A stretch of 64,000 nt of DNA from Brevibacillus dissolubilis (lineage in GTDB: Bacteria > Bacillota > Bacilli > Brevibacillales > Brevibacillaceae): assembly GCF_006170445.1 (NCBI RefSeq), contig NZ_VCNA01000001.1, positions 248,001-312,000 on the forward strand. Reading direction: 5' to 3'. Shown piece after piece: positions 51,870 through 62,160 of this stretch; the first letter of the stretch is position 1, and the number at the start of each line of letters is the position of its first letter. The notes beneath the pieces are model-generated. The model did not search any database. It had not been told where the DNA came from and saw nothing but the letters and a program-made list of their open reading frames with translations. The position numbers and the translations under genes were made by a program.

Positions 51870-52243
51870 ACCGTTTCCTTCTCCCCCAGAAAAGCCAAAT
51901 CCACCTCGAATTTATGGTCGCATTTTGGGCAAGTAACCGCGTGAAACGGGTTGTCCGATTCATTGATTTGCTGATAAAAGTTTTGCAGAAAAGCCAGGTC
52001 AGCGGTAAACAGGCTCTCGATCACACGGGTGTCGATCACACGCAGGTCGCCAAGCTTTGTGATCACGCGGGCCAGCAAAATAATGGAGAGATAACCGGGA
52101 TTGGCTTGGACACGCTGGTCACGCATCGGCAGGATCTCGTCTGCGGCGGTCGCCAGTCTCATCGTGCCGCGCTTATGCAGGGTGCCGTGCTCATCTACAT
52201 AACCTCTTGGAAGCTCAAAAGTAAATTCGGTTTGGAATGCCAT
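51866..52243 (-). CDS. small eCIS protein with a Cys-pair motif (tail assembly type)
   Basis: The 125-residue protein begins FQTEFTFELPRGYVDEHGTL and has a helical middle (EILPMRDQRVQANPGYLSII) and a C-terminal VTCPKCDHKFEVDL, half of a zinc-ribbon-like motif. This family occurs between tube genes in eCIS and phage-tail-like operons and resembles tail assembly chaperones. The ATG follows ggaggga. The stop overlaps the presumed ATA start of the next gene. A strong hairpin separates it from tube 1. Confidence 0.7.
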   Translation of the reverse strand: MAFQTEFTFELPRGYVDEHGTLHKRGTMRLATAADEILPMRDQRVQANPGYLSIILLARVITKLGDLRVIDTRVIESLFTADLAFLQNFYQQINESDNPFHAVTCPKCDHKFEVDLAFLGEKETV

Positions 52244-52301
52244 CGTAAATCCCTCCAGATTGGTATTTTACATGTTTACGAATACAAAACAGCTGTGGTG
52301 A

Positions 52302-52333
52302 GGCAGGAGGCCGAACAGACGTCTCCTCCTGCC
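52302..52333. other. intercistronic hairpin after tube 1
   Basis: ggcaggagg (52302-52310) pairs perfectly with cctcctgcc (52325-52333), with agacgtct in the loop. It lies in the unusually long 123-bp gap between tube 1 and the next gene and has no T run, so it is more likely an mRNA-stability or attenuating structure than a full terminator. Confidence 0.6.
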
Positions 52334-52366
52334 ACCGCCATTTTTCACACGTACCATGAAGCTACA

Positions 52367-52801
52367 CTATTTCGCCCGTGTCATCCCTTCATGTGCCAGC
52401 TCCAGCGACTCAATCGCCGTCTCGGAAGCAGTCGCGCTGAAATCCGGTGCCGTGTACTTGGTCGGCCATGCCTCGATGATCTTCCATGTCGCTACATCGC
52501 TGCCTTCCTCGTTGATCGCGATGATCGTGACGCTTTTGCGGGAGACTTTTCCCTGGATGCAGTCGTTAATCCAGTTCCACAGCTCCATCGAGTCAGTGAC
52601 GCCCCATTTGAGCGTGATATTGCCGTACTTGGCGAGACCCGGCAGCTTGCGCGGGGTGATCACCTCGTTGCCTTCGCGGTATTCGACGATATCGAGTGAT
52701 GCGTCAAAACCAGTTACTTCACTGAAGCCCGCCTGCTGGATGCCGTCCATCTCCACACGGTACCGAAAGCGGCGGTACGGGTCTTTACGTTCTCCTGCCA
52801 T
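52367..52801 (-). CDS. inner tube protein 1 (T4 gp19-like)
   Basis: The 144-residue tube protein is Afp1-like. Motifs are RFRYRVEMDGIQQAGFSEVT, LDIVEYREGNEVITPRKLPG, KYGNITLKWGVTDSMELWNW and KIIEAWPTKYTAPDFSATAS. It stacks as hexamers to form the inner tube inside the sheath. It lies 37 bp after the sheath stop (ggag-type site upstream) and is followed by a stable hairpin, in line with the high copy number needed for tube protein. Confidence 0.93.
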   Translation of the reverse strand: MAGERKDPYRRFRYRVEMDGIQQAGFSEVTGFDASLDIVEYREGNEVITPRKLPGLAKYGNITLKWGVTDSMELWNWINDCIQGKVSRKSVTIIAINEEGSDVATWKIIEAWPTKYTAPDFSATASETAIESLELAHEGMTRAK

Positions 52802-52838
52802 CTGATCGTTCTCCTTCCACTATTAAATCTACTGCGCC

Positions 52839-54599
52839 CTACTGCTGTTCGTTGGTCTTCTGCGTAATCCGGAAAATCACAAACTCAGCAGGCTTCACCG
52901 GAGATACCCCAATCACGCAGATCAGCCGGCCATTGTCGATATCATCCTGTGTCATCGTGCTGCGTCCGATATTGATGTAAAAGGCTTCGCCCGGACTTGC
53001 CCCCATCAAGGCTCCATCACGCCAGACACGGGTCAAAAACGAATCGATCGTACGCTGGACACGCGCCCACAGCCGCTCATCATTTGGCTCAAACACGACC
53101 CAGTTCGTGCCGCGCTTGATCGATTCTTCGAGGAAAATAAACAATCTTCGGACGTTGATGTATTTCCACAGCCCATTGGAAGAGAGCGTGCGCGCGCCCC
53201 ACACACGGATGCCCTGACCAGTAAAAGAGCGGATCAGGTTGACACCGCGCGGGTTAAGCAGGTCTTGCTCCCCTTTGTTGTATTGGCAATCAAGTCCGAC
53301 GCAGGCGCGTACCACTTCATTGGCCGGTGCCTTGTGGACGCCACGGGTGTTGTCCGAGCGGGCATAGATCCCGATCATCGAGCCGGACGGTGGAATGTAG
53401 ATATTACGCTTATCCAGCGGGTCAAACACCTGCAGCCATGGATTATACATCGCCGCATACTGTGTATCGAACATATTGCGGTGGGAGATGACATCCGCTA
53501 CCTTTGTCTTTTCACGCGGGATATCCAGCACGGCAAAACGGCTGCGCAGATTCTCACAATGCGCCACAAGTGCCAGCTGTACGCTCGGCTCCGTCACACC
53601 TGGAATCGCCATGATGCTTACATCGTCATTGTCGATGAAAGATTGAATCCCGGTACGTTTGCCCGGCCCTTCATTGACGCCCATGTAGATGTCTGGTGTC
53701 ACATTTTCCTGTGTACCGTCACTGCCGCCTGTAAGCCCGATCGCATAGGTCGCATCCTCGGTCGGCTCGCTGCCTGTGATCACTTGGAACGGATGGGTGA
53801 TCGTCTCACCTGCTGCAGCAGTGCTGTTATCCGTCACGCGGATCAGGCTGGAGCGGCCCAGTTTTTTCACAATATGACTGGCTGCCGATGCATTGAACGA
53901 GACATGCTCATAGGTTTCGATCTGGTCGCGGAACACGACATCAACCGTGAATTCGCAGGTAGTCAAGAGCTTGGTCGGCAAAAGCTCCTTGTCCACGACC
54001 GCGTCATCGCCCTCCAGATGAGTTTCCAGTTCGATCACGTTGTCCTGTGCATGGACGACACGGCTGTACTGAACTTTTTCACCGTCAGAGAAAGCGACCA
54101 CATCGCCCGCGTGGAAACCGGCCGAGGTCTTCACCTGATACAGCTTGGAGTCAGCCGCCGCGCCTTCGATCCCGAGAATCGGCGTTTTGGCCTTGCTGGA
54201 TGGACGCACCGTCACCTTGAGCTGGTTGCCCCAGACGCCCGGATTTTTGGCGTAGACATGCAGCGGTATCGTTGCCGCTGTTTCCTCTGTGACATTGGCC
54301 GCCTCTTTGGCATCGGACGGGGCGACCCGCATGATGAACGCACGCGAACCACCGTTAATGAAGAAATGCTCCACCGCATAGGAGAGAAACCGATAGTCAC
54401 CAAACGCTTTTTCCGACAGATACGAACCATAGATCTTGGAAAAATCAGCAAAGCTAGTCACCAATTCCGGAATCCCCACCACCGGCCCGCGCTCAGCCAG
54501 ACCGATGAATCCCGCCGTACTGGTACTGACCCCTTCGAGCGGTACCGCACCACTGTCAAATTCTTCGACATACACCCCAGGAGATAAGTATTCTGCCAT
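52839..54599 (-). CDS. contractile tail sheath protein
   Basis: The ATG at 54599 gives 586 residues starting with the classic sheath N-terminus AEYLSPGVYVEEFDSGAVPL and STAGFIGLAERGP. The C-terminal core that interlocks neighbouring subunits is conserved: DNTRGVHKAPANEVVRACVG, GIRVWGARTLSSNGLWKYIN, RRLFIFLEESIKRGTNWVVF and RLICVIGVSPVKPAEFVIFR. A middle variable domain (about 110-300) faces outwards. There is only one sheath gene, unlike the three of Afp. It is placed directly before tube 1. Confidence 0.95.
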   Translation of the reverse strand: MAEYLSPGVYVEEFDSGAVPLEGVSTSTAGFIGLAERGPVVGIPELVTSFADFSKIYGSYLSEKAFGDYRFLSYAVEHFFINGGSRAFIMRVAPSDAKEAANVTEETAATIPLHVYAKNPGVWGNQLKVTVRPSSKAKTPILGIEGAAADSKLYQVKTSAGFHAGDVVAFSDGEKVQYSRVVHAQDNVIELETHLEGDDAVVDKELLPTKLLTTCEFTVDVVFRDQIETYEHVSFNASAASHIVKKLGRSSLIRVTDNSTAAAGETITHPFQVITGSEPTEDATYAIGLTGGSDGTQENVTPDIYMGVNEGPGKRTGIQSFIDNDDVSIMAIPGVTEPSVQLALVAHCENLRSRFAVLDIPREKTKVADVISHRNMFDTQYAAMYNPWLQVFDPLDKRNIYIPPSGSMIGIYARSDNTRGVHKAPANEVVRACVGLDCQYNKGEQDLLNPRGVNLIRSFTGQGIRVWGARTLSSNGLWKYINVRRLFIFLEESIKRGTNWVVFEPNDERLWARVQRTIDSFLTRVWRDGALMGASPGEAFYINIGRSTMTQDDIDNGRLICVIGVSPVKPAEFVIFRITQKTNEQQ

Positions 54600-54664
54600 C
54601 TGTTTCCGAGCCCCCTGACACACTTCACGTCCGAGACCCAGCTCCCCACCTTTCTATTAAGAGA

Positions 54665-55468
54665 TTACAAGCAAAAGCTCCCCAATGCCGTCATCGTGCC
54701 CTCTTCCACATCCACCTCCTTCACCTGTGCGGCCACCTCGATGATCACTTGAAAGCTTTTGCGTCTCGTAAACGGGAGATAAAGCGCCAGCTCCCCACGC
54801 TCGTCACTTCTCGTCCACGTGATCGGCAACAGCCACGTCCCACGTCGCCAGGGGGTAGACAGCGGGTCTTTCAGACGGTAGCTTCGCTCGCTGATCACTT
54901 CTGCAATCTCGCAGATTTCGCGGGGAGGCTCTCCCTCTTTGCCTACCAGCAAAAACCGGCTGCCAACCACCACGCCCCCCGTCCGTTGCATCAGCTCAAC
55001 CCTCTCACGCGCATTCTCATCCGTATCCTGTGCCAGCCTCGCCTTGTAGCATTCAGGCGTGACGATGGTCGCCTGAGCCTCGATCCCTGCCACTCCTCTG
55101 CCTCTCGCATCACGTACAGACGCACGAATGATAGTCGCCCCCGCCGTATACGGATAACAGGGACGCGGCAACAACAGCCGATGTACAACCGGATTCAGCG
55201 GCTCCAACCCATCCATCTCCACCTCTATCACTTCATCGAGATAGATATCAGACTCAACCGTCACCTGCCATCTCCCCCGCTGGTCAGGCCCCGGCAGCCC
55301 GACGAACACGAAGCTGCCATCCGGCTTGCGTACAGGCTTGGCATCCCATCCGACCAGCCTCACCCTCAACTGCGGATCAGCAGGCGACCCACCCGTGTAC
55401 GAGTCGATTAGACGCACGACAAACGAACAATGGGTCAACGTAACCTGACCAATCACGATCTCCATCAT
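54665..55468 (-). CDS. eCIS-associated beta-rich protein, 267 aa
   Basis: The ATG overlaps the stop of the DUF4255 gene (ATGA) behind ggaggtggggcg. The protein lacks a signal peptide. Residues about 10-100 have the strand pattern of a carboxypeptidase-regulatory or Ig-like domain (YTGGSPADPQLRVRLVGWDA; RWQVTVESDIYLDEVIEVEM). A second similar unit follows (RASVRDARGRGVAGIEAQAT; SDERGELALYLPFTRRKSFQ). Proteins of this kind sit between cap and sheath genes in several eCIS. A cap or terminator-ring accessory role is plausible but not shown. Confidence 0.6.
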   Translation of the reverse strand: MMEIVIGQVTLTHCSFVVRLIDSYTGGSPADPQLRVRLVGWDAKPVRKPDGSFVFVGLPGPDQRGRWQVTVESDIYLDEVIEVEMDGLEPLNPVVHRLLLPRPCYPYTAGATIIRASVRDARGRGVAGIEAQATIVTPECYKARLAQDTDENARERVELMQRTGGVVVGSRFLLVGKEGEPPREICEIAEVISERSYRLKDPLSTPWRRGTWLLPITWTRSDERGELALYLPFTRRKSFQVIIEVAAQVKEVDVEEGTMTALGSFCL

Positions 55469-56046
55469 CTCGCCCCACCTCCGCCAGACAGCTGGTTGGA
55501 CAAGACGCGGACCGTTCCCCTGCCCGCAGACAACGGATCAATATAGACAGGGCCGACCATCACATCGATAGAAGCTTTATATCCCGCGTTGGGAAAATTC
55601 CATAGTTTCGTGAGCGCTTCCAGCGACAAGGTCTGGGTGACGAGACGAAGTGCTTCCTGCGACTCGCCCAGCGAGCCTTGCAAGACCGACCCGCGAAGTG
55701 TCAAGGTATGTCCCAGCACCTGAATCACCCTGCCAAGCATCCGGTGTTCGTCCAGCATCCGGGTAGACAGATCAGAACTGGAATGCGCCGTGATTAGATA
55801 GTGCAGATTGACCGTCACAGGGGCATGTGCATAAGAAGCAGGGTCAGACGTATGCATCCGGCTCTGTCTCGCATCCGCATTCTCCTCGATCTGATAGAGA
55901 AAAATACTCAGGTTCAAATCCCCTTTATCCGCAGGAGACGCAAGCCCGATGTACTCCGGCTGCGTGATCGGCTCCGGCACCAGATACTCCCGCAGATATG
56001 TCATCAGGGTTAATCCGACATCAGCAATCGCGGTATAGTTGGCGAT
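55465..56046 (-). CDS. DUF4255 (Pvc16/Afp16-like) tail-cap protein with an ATC start
   Basis: The first in-frame ATG is at 56004, but the 14 codons before it encode ANYTAIADVGLTL, the conserved opening of DUF4255 proteins, which usually reads MANYTAIADVG. The codon at the expected Met is ATC (56046-56044), with agaggtg seven bases upstream; no ribosome binding site is seen before the internal ATG. I therefore give a 193-residue product. Other family motifs are GDLNLSIFLYQIEENADARQ, VTVNLHYLITAHSSS, RMLGRVIQVLGHTL and LSLEALTKLWNFPNAGYKAS. The Pvc16-type protein caps the tail and ends sheath and tube polymerisation. It lies 15 bp after the ATPase stop. Confidence 0.82.
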   Translation of the reverse strand: MANYTAIADVGLTLMTYLREYLVPEPITQPEYIGLASPADKGDLNLSIFLYQIEENADARQSRMHTSDPASYAHAPVTVNLHYLITAHSSSDLSTRMLDEHRMLGRVIQVLGHTLTLRGSVLQGSLGESQEALRLVTQTLSLEALTKLWNFPNAGYKASIDVMVGPVYIDPLSAGRGTVRVLSNQLSGGGGAR

Positions 56047-56061
56047 AGCACAACACCTCTA

Positions 56062-58311
56062 TCACTGGAAAAAATCGCTCCACTCGTGGGTGAGCACGAC
56101 TTTTCCCGATTTGGCTAACTCATGCTTGGCAGCGTGGATGATGTGAGACATACGGACAGGCTCTTGGGCCGCAGCGGCGAGGAAGGTGGCGGAGACGACG
56201 ATATTTTTGATATGCCCCCCGGTCAGCTGGAATTTTTCAGCAAGGAGCGCAAAATCAATCGAATCATCAAGCGGGGTTTCTTCGGGGAAAAGGAAGCGCC
56301 AGATCTGTTCGCGGTATTCTGCATCGGGGAATGGAAATTTGATAATATAACTGATCCGCCGCAAAAACGCTTCGTCCACATTTTGCAGGAAATTGGTCGC
56401 AAGAACTGTGATGCCCTCGTACTCTTCCATCTTTTGCAAGAGATAGGAAGTCTCCAGATTGGCGTACTTGTCGTGCGAATCCTTCACCTCGGAGCGTTTG
56501 CCGAACAAGGCATCCATCTCATCGAAAAAGAGAATCGCCTGACTCGCACCTGCTTCGGCGAACACCTCATGCAGATGCTTTTCCGTCTCTCCGATGTACT
56601 TGCTGACAATCCTCGACAGGTCGATTTTGTAGATCTCCAGCCCCAGCTCGCGGGCAATCACCTCAGCGGACATCGTCTTCCCTGTGCCCGGAGGCCCGGC
56701 GAACAGCATGCTGATCCCCCTGCCGTACGACAGCTTGCGGTTAAATCCCCACTGATCGTAGACGATATGGCGGTATTTCACTTGGTTGCAGGCTTGGCGC
56801 AGCTGGTCCTTCTGGCTGTCGGGCAGGACGATATCCTCCCACGTATACCTTGGCGAAAGCTTGGTCGCCAGCCGCTGTAGCCTATGTTGGATTTGCTTAT
56901 AACAGGACTGATGTACTTGTTCTAATCCTATTTTTCCATTGGTAGGAAAATACCACTTGTACAAATTTTTCGTAGAGAGCAAGGCATCACCGATCTGTCC
57001 CGGCGTAAAGCGGAAGGTACTGGCCAAGGAGCCGAAGTCAAGGTGTCCCGCGTCTAGCCCATACCCCTTGGCATATGTCTCCCAGACCAGCTTGCGCTCA
57101 GATTCTGTCGGATACGGCAGACTGACCTCCACACAGACCCGCTCCGGAAAAAACCGCCCGGCATGATGCGCCTTCTGCGATAACACTGCCAGCATACCGG
57201 GGTACTCCCGCAAGATTTCGGTAATAAGCGCCAGCTGCCTGACCGCCGACTCGCTCTCCGCAAGCAGCATCTCCAGCCTGTCTACACACAGAACCGCACG
57301 ATGCAGCATCGCCTCCCGCACAACCTGCTCCAAAAGCGTGCGCAACGGACGGTCATCCTCCACCATCCGTTTTACATCGATGATGAGAAGCGGCAATCCG
57401 AGCGATTGGCAGAGATGCTTCATCTGAAGCTTTTTGCCTGATCCAAACGGGCCGGTGAGGGAAATCAGGACCGTTTCCTGACCAGCCATCATAAAAGCCA
57501 GCATCTGCTCCTGCACATCGGTGTGGATCAACAATGGTGGCAGGGACCGAGCATCGTCAGGATGCCTCAGGCTGGCAAACGCCGCAAGCCCTCCATACGT
57601 CCCCGCATGCCCTACCTTCCCATGCAGGAAAAAATGAACCATCCGCTCGTCCAGCCTAAGCACCCTTGAAAGCGACAGATGCCCGGACACTTGCTCCTCC
57701 CCTTTTTTCAGGAAAAAACGGGTGAGCTTGCCGCCCTCAGCAAACGACATCCGCGCCTCCATCATCTCGTGCGGAGTCTGGCAAAAAAGCCGCAGTGCCA
57801 AATCCACTGTCGGGTGCTTGATCGTGATATCGTCTTGCAGATAGCCGAACACTTTTTCATACTTGCGGTCGATCTCCACGGACAGGCACAGGAACAGGCA
57901 GGCTTGCTCGAACGCAGTCAGGCCGAATACCTCCGCGACATGCGGCAATGGGAGAGTGGTCGAGTCTTTTTGACTCCGTCCCAATCTGTTCTGCGCCAGT
58001 CTTGCCTGAATCTCCGCCTCCAATCTGACCCGCTCCGATACCAGCCACTCGATTTCGTGCAAAGTATCCTCTGAAACCTCTGTGCCCACATCGGACTGAG
58101 ACTGGATCTGAGTCTGTGAACGGCGCAACAAACCCTCGATCTCCTCTGGAGTAACGATCAACCCACGGAACTGGTGAGAATCGTCCGCCGCCTCCCGATA
58201 CGGGTCGAGCAAAAGCGACAGACGAATCATCAGATCAAGCAGCCTGCACTCGTCCTGGTAATGCTCCCACGAGCTTGTATATGGTTGGTAAACAGGAATA
58301 GAAGCAGGCAA
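56062..58311 (-). CDS. eCIS AAA+ ATPase (Afp15-like), two AAA modules
   Basis: The first gene of the operon has a TTG start behind gggggg. The 749-residue protein has a functional-looking C-terminal AAA+ domain: Walker A GPPGTGKT at about 539-546, Walker B ILFFDEMDAL at about 593-602, sensor-1 VLATNF and an arginine-finger-like FLRRISYIIKFPFPD. A preceding module (about 270-420) keeps only a degenerate P-loop (LTGPFGSGKKLQMK) and a Walker B-like AVLCVDRLEML. Afp15/Pvc15 ATPases are needed for particle assembly. Its position at the 5' end, ahead of cap and sheath, is unlike Afp, where the ATPase is near the 3' end. Confidence 0.9.
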   Translation of the reverse strand: MPASIPVYQPYTSSWEHYQDECRLLDLMIRLSLLLDPYREAADDSHQFRGLIVTPEEIEGLLRRSQTQIQSQSDVGTEVSEDTLHEIEWLVSERVRLEAEIQARLAQNRLGRSQKDSTTLPLPHVAEVFGLTAFEQACLFLCLSVEIDRKYEKVFGYLQDDITIKHPTVDLALRLFCQTPHEMMEARMSFAEGGKLTRFFLKKGEEQVSGHLSLSRVLRLDERMVHFFLHGKVGHAGTYGGLAAFASLRHPDDARSLPPLLIHTDVQEQMLAFMMAGQETVLISLTGPFGSGKKLQMKHLCQSLGLPLLIIDVKRMVEDDRPLRTLLEQVVREAMLHRAVLCVDRLEMLLAESESAVRQLALITEILREYPGMLAVLSQKAHHAGRFFPERVCVEVSLPYPTESERKLVWETYAKGYGLDAGHLDFGSLASTFRFTPGQIGDALLSTKNLYKWYFPTNGKIGLEQVHQSCYKQIQHRLQRLATKLSPRYTWEDIVLPDSQKDQLRQACNQVKYRHIVYDQWGFNRKLSYGRGISMLFAGPPGTGKTMSAEVIARELGLEIYKIDLSRIVSKYIGETEKHLHEVFAEAGASQAILFFDEMDALFGKRSEVKDSHDKYANLETSYLLQKMEEYEGITVLATNFLQNVDEAFLRRISYIIKFPFPDAEYREQIWRFLFPEETPLDDSIDFALLAEKFQLTGGHIKNIVVSATFLAAAAQEPVRMSHIIHAAKHELAKSGKVVLTHEWSDFFQ

Positions 58312-58435
58312 TGGTGATCCCCCCTGTTATGATCGGTTATACCTCATGCAATACCAAATGTATGGATCAATCTAAAAAAATAGACTGTTTCAACTTACCA
58401 TTATTTTACATATCCATCCCCGTTTTACTAGACGC
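58312..58435. promoter_or_regulatory. leader/promoter region of the eCIS operon
   Basis: These 124 bp between the glucosidase terminator and the ATPase start are AT-rich and must hold the operon promoter if the 17 genes form one transcript. On the minus strand, TTGGTA and GATCAT with 17-bp spacing are the best sigma-A-like pair I find, a weak match. No clear operator was seen. Confidence 0.3.
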
Positions 58436-58467
58436 AAAAAAACCTCCAAACGTTTATACGTCAGAGG
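58436..58467 (-). terminator. terminator of the 6-phospho-beta-glucosidase gene
   Basis: cctc...acgt / acgt...gagg arms form a two-helix hairpin at 58443-58467. On the minus strand it is followed by a seven-T run. Confidence 0.7.
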
Positions 58468-58580
58468 CTTTTCCACAAAAAAATACGAGACTCACTCATT
58501 CCATCCTGAGTGCGGCTATTCTGTTGGGGTTGTAGAACAGTTGATATCCAGAGGAACGATCATTTCCCACCCTCAGGAGA

Positions 58581-60038
<1,458 letters not shown>

Positions 60039-60206
60039 TTATGATCATCCGTCTTTCCTACCACCCACCTGATCCACTCTCCGTATCATTTCCCTCATCA
60101 AATAGGCTTCCTCCGTCTCAGGAATGGACAAGCCCTCATGCGTGATGCCACATGTCCCTCCAAACAGTTTATCCGCATTATCGTCAGATAACATCTTGGA
60201 CAAAAG

Positions 60207-60238
60207 AAAAAGAGGCGCTCCTCACGCGGAACACCTCT
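60207..60238 (-). terminator. terminator of the amine oxidase gene
   Basis: agaggtg and cgcctct arms (minus strand), with further pairing inside, are followed by tttttctttt. Confidence 0.7.
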
Positions 60239-60284
60239 CGGACTGATCACTCTACCGTCCGTATATGACAACTCATTTACCGTC

Positions 60285-62033
60285 TTACCAGCCCAGATAG
60301 TAGTTTTTATCGAGCCAAGTAGGCCAGTTCAAGCCAAAATGGTCTTGCAGCATATGCTCTGCCACGCAGAACGCCCCTTCTACCCAGCCCTGCTGATCAG
60401 AGTAGGCCTCACCGCATATGTAAACCGATTCGTTCTCATACGGTTTGCGCATATATTTCATCACGTCTTTGACCGAATATCCAGCTTTCCACGCATGGTA
60501 GCCGCCGCCGTAAGGATCAAGCGTCCAATCCTTGTACCATGTCACATACGGCTCAGGGATCTTCATATCTTCACCATGAAGCTCACGAAGCTGCTCCATC
60601 ACTTCTGCCACCATGACCTTGGAAGCCTGCACATCCTGCAGGGCATTTACCGCTGTCAGGGAGGTAAGCTCGGTTGGACGTGGCTGGAATTTCTCTTTTG
60701 CGTTGGCAAGAACCTCCCAGAATGGGATTGTTCGCATGTCGTTGTAGCTGGATAAGAATAAGGAATGCGAGTTTTCAGGATCTACCCCGAAGTAGTAGCA
60801 CTGGCGCATCGGCAAATCAGTGATTGAATGGCCTGCGGTCGCGCCAAAGTCCTCTTTCCACCACGGATATTCGAAGCCCATGAGAATTTTGAAGGATGGT
60901 TCCATAATAACGGATTGCATGTTATCTTGCAGTTCCGTATTTTCATAGCAGTTGAAAAAGAAATTACGCTGCTCCAGCAATTCCAGCGAACGTCTTGGCA
61001 TTCCCAAAATAATATGGTTGGCATACACTTTCCAGGTTGTCTTCGATTGCAGATTCAAAAACTCCAATTCGTAACGATAGTTGCCATTGGTTGTCTTACT
61101 GAAGGTAATGAGCTGGTTTTGCGCCCAGATCGTATTTTCCGGCTGTTGCAGATACGCCTTAGCCAGTGCGTAAGCGATCTGATCATACCCGCCTTCGATT
61201 GTCCGGTAGGCAACGCTTGCATCGGAGAAATCACCGACCATGTAAGGGAAAGCCTCTGCCGCGTTCCAGTTGATCGTATTCGAAAAATATCCGCCTGCGT
61301 CAGCGAGGAAGTTGTAGCCTTCTTGGGAGACCCGGTCCTTGATCAGGCTCCAAAACCCGATATCGTTGACCTTCATTCCGTTGTACGGGCCTTCGAAGCA
61401 ATAGGTCAGATTAGGCTTGATGTCATCCCACTCTTCGCTCGTCAGCTGGAATTCGTATTCGTATGGACTTGGATGACCCACTTTGTCCTGATACTTCTCA
61501 ACAAACCAAGGATCAGCCATCAAAACATCATACACGACCTTGTTAAAGAGTTGATCCGCGCTGTAGCCGATATCATCTTCATTGAGCTGGTACCGTGTGA
61601 TGAAGGTTTCACCATTCTTCTGGGCTTCCTCCCATGCGTTGAGACGGGTTCTTTGCTTGCGGAAGTAACCGAAATGGTTCGCATCATCACCCATTGGAAA
61701 ATCAACATGGCTGAGCCAGTCGGAGAACACATCTTCGATCAGCGTCGTTACAATCTGCTGGGACGTCATGTAACGCATACCTCCCAGCTCGCCGGAAATC
61801 GACATACCCGGAAGCGTCACCGATTCCAATCGACCGGCAATGCGATCACTCATATCGAAGATCTGAACACTTCCCGCCGGATAGCTTTTGCCTGTGCTGG
61901 TGGTACCTTCCATCATACGATAGGCGGAGTACAATCCGGATACCCCTGCTCCAATTATCGCAACTTCCACTTCCAGACCGTCCTGAAAGCCTGTATTCAG
62001 TCGAATATCTCTTACATCTGTAGATTGACTCAT
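60285..62033 (-). CDS. FAD-dependent amine oxidase, L-amino-acid oxidase-like
   Basis: The 582-residue flavoprotein has the dinucleotide-binding loop AIIGAGVSGLYSAYRM (GAGVSG at 28-33), an acidic ribose-binding strand (VQIFDMSDRIAGRLESV), the GELGGMRYM motif typical of monoamine and L-amino-acid oxidases, and the C-terminal flavin motif VYICGEAYSDQQGWVEGA. No signal peptide is present, so it is probably cytoplasmic. It would oxidatively deaminate an amine or amino acid, releasing ammonia and H2O2; the substrate cannot be assigned. It is transcribed from a 301-bp divergent region that contains two dyad symmetries. Confidence 0.87.
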   Translation of the reverse strand: MSQSTDVRDIRLNTGFQDGLEVEVAIIGAGVSGLYSAYRMMEGTTSTGKSYPAGSVQIFDMSDRIAGRLESVTLPGMSISGELGGMRYMTSQQIVTTLIEDVFSDWLSHVDFPMGDDANHFGYFRKQRTRLNAWEEAQKNGETFITRYQLNEDDIGYSADQLFNKVVYDVLMADPWFVEKYQDKVGHPSPYEYEFQLTSEEWDDIKPNLTYCFEGPYNGMKVNDIGFWSLIKDRVSQEGYNFLADAGGYFSNTINWNAAEAFPYMVGDFSDASVAYRTIEGGYDQIAYALAKAYLQQPENTIWAQNQLITFSKTTNGNYRYELEFLNLQSKTTWKVYANHIILGMPRRSLELLEQRNFFFNCYENTELQDNMQSVIMEPSFKILMGFEYPWWKEDFGATAGHSITDLPMRQCYYFGVDPENSHSLFLSSYNDMRTIPFWEVLANAKEKFQPRPTELTSLTAVNALQDVQASKVMVAEVMEQLRELHGEDMKIPEPYVTWYKDWTLDPYGGGYHAWKAGYSVKDVMKYMRKPYENESVYICGEAYSDQQGWVEGAFCVAEHMLQDHFGLNWPTWLDKNYYLGW

Positions 62034-62114
62034 TTATTTGATTACCCCTTCGCGTGTGATTTTGAAATGTGAAATATCATACGGGTCCACATGCATTGCC
62101 TCACCGATCTAATG

Positions 62115-62160
62115 GAATGGATATAACATAACTATATCCATTCGAGTAGTCATATGACTA
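62115..62160. promoter_or_regulatory. two adjacent dyads upstream of the amine oxidase
   Basis: gaatggatat (62115-62124) and atatccattc (62134-62143) are perfect inverted 10-mers around a 9-bp spacer. Immediately beyond is the perfect 14-bp palindrome TAGTCATATGACTA (62147-62160). They lie 82-127 bp before the oxidase start and are candidate operators for a dimeric repressor or activator. The remaining ~170 bp of the 62034-62334 gap shows nothing else I can name. Confidence 0.55.

Noticed and set aside
53265-54587. 440-codon plus-strand open frame over the sheath gene
   Set aside because: It is antisense to a clearly recognised sheath protein, with Cys/His/Arg-rich composition and no family motif; a shadow frame.
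33595-58311. Prophage, tailocin or type VI secretion system
   Set aside because: There are no capsid, terminase, portal, holin or lysin genes, no TssJLM or ClpV-like genes, and the host looks Gram-positive; LysM (Afp7-like), DUF4255 and Afp15-like ATPase genes point to eCIS.
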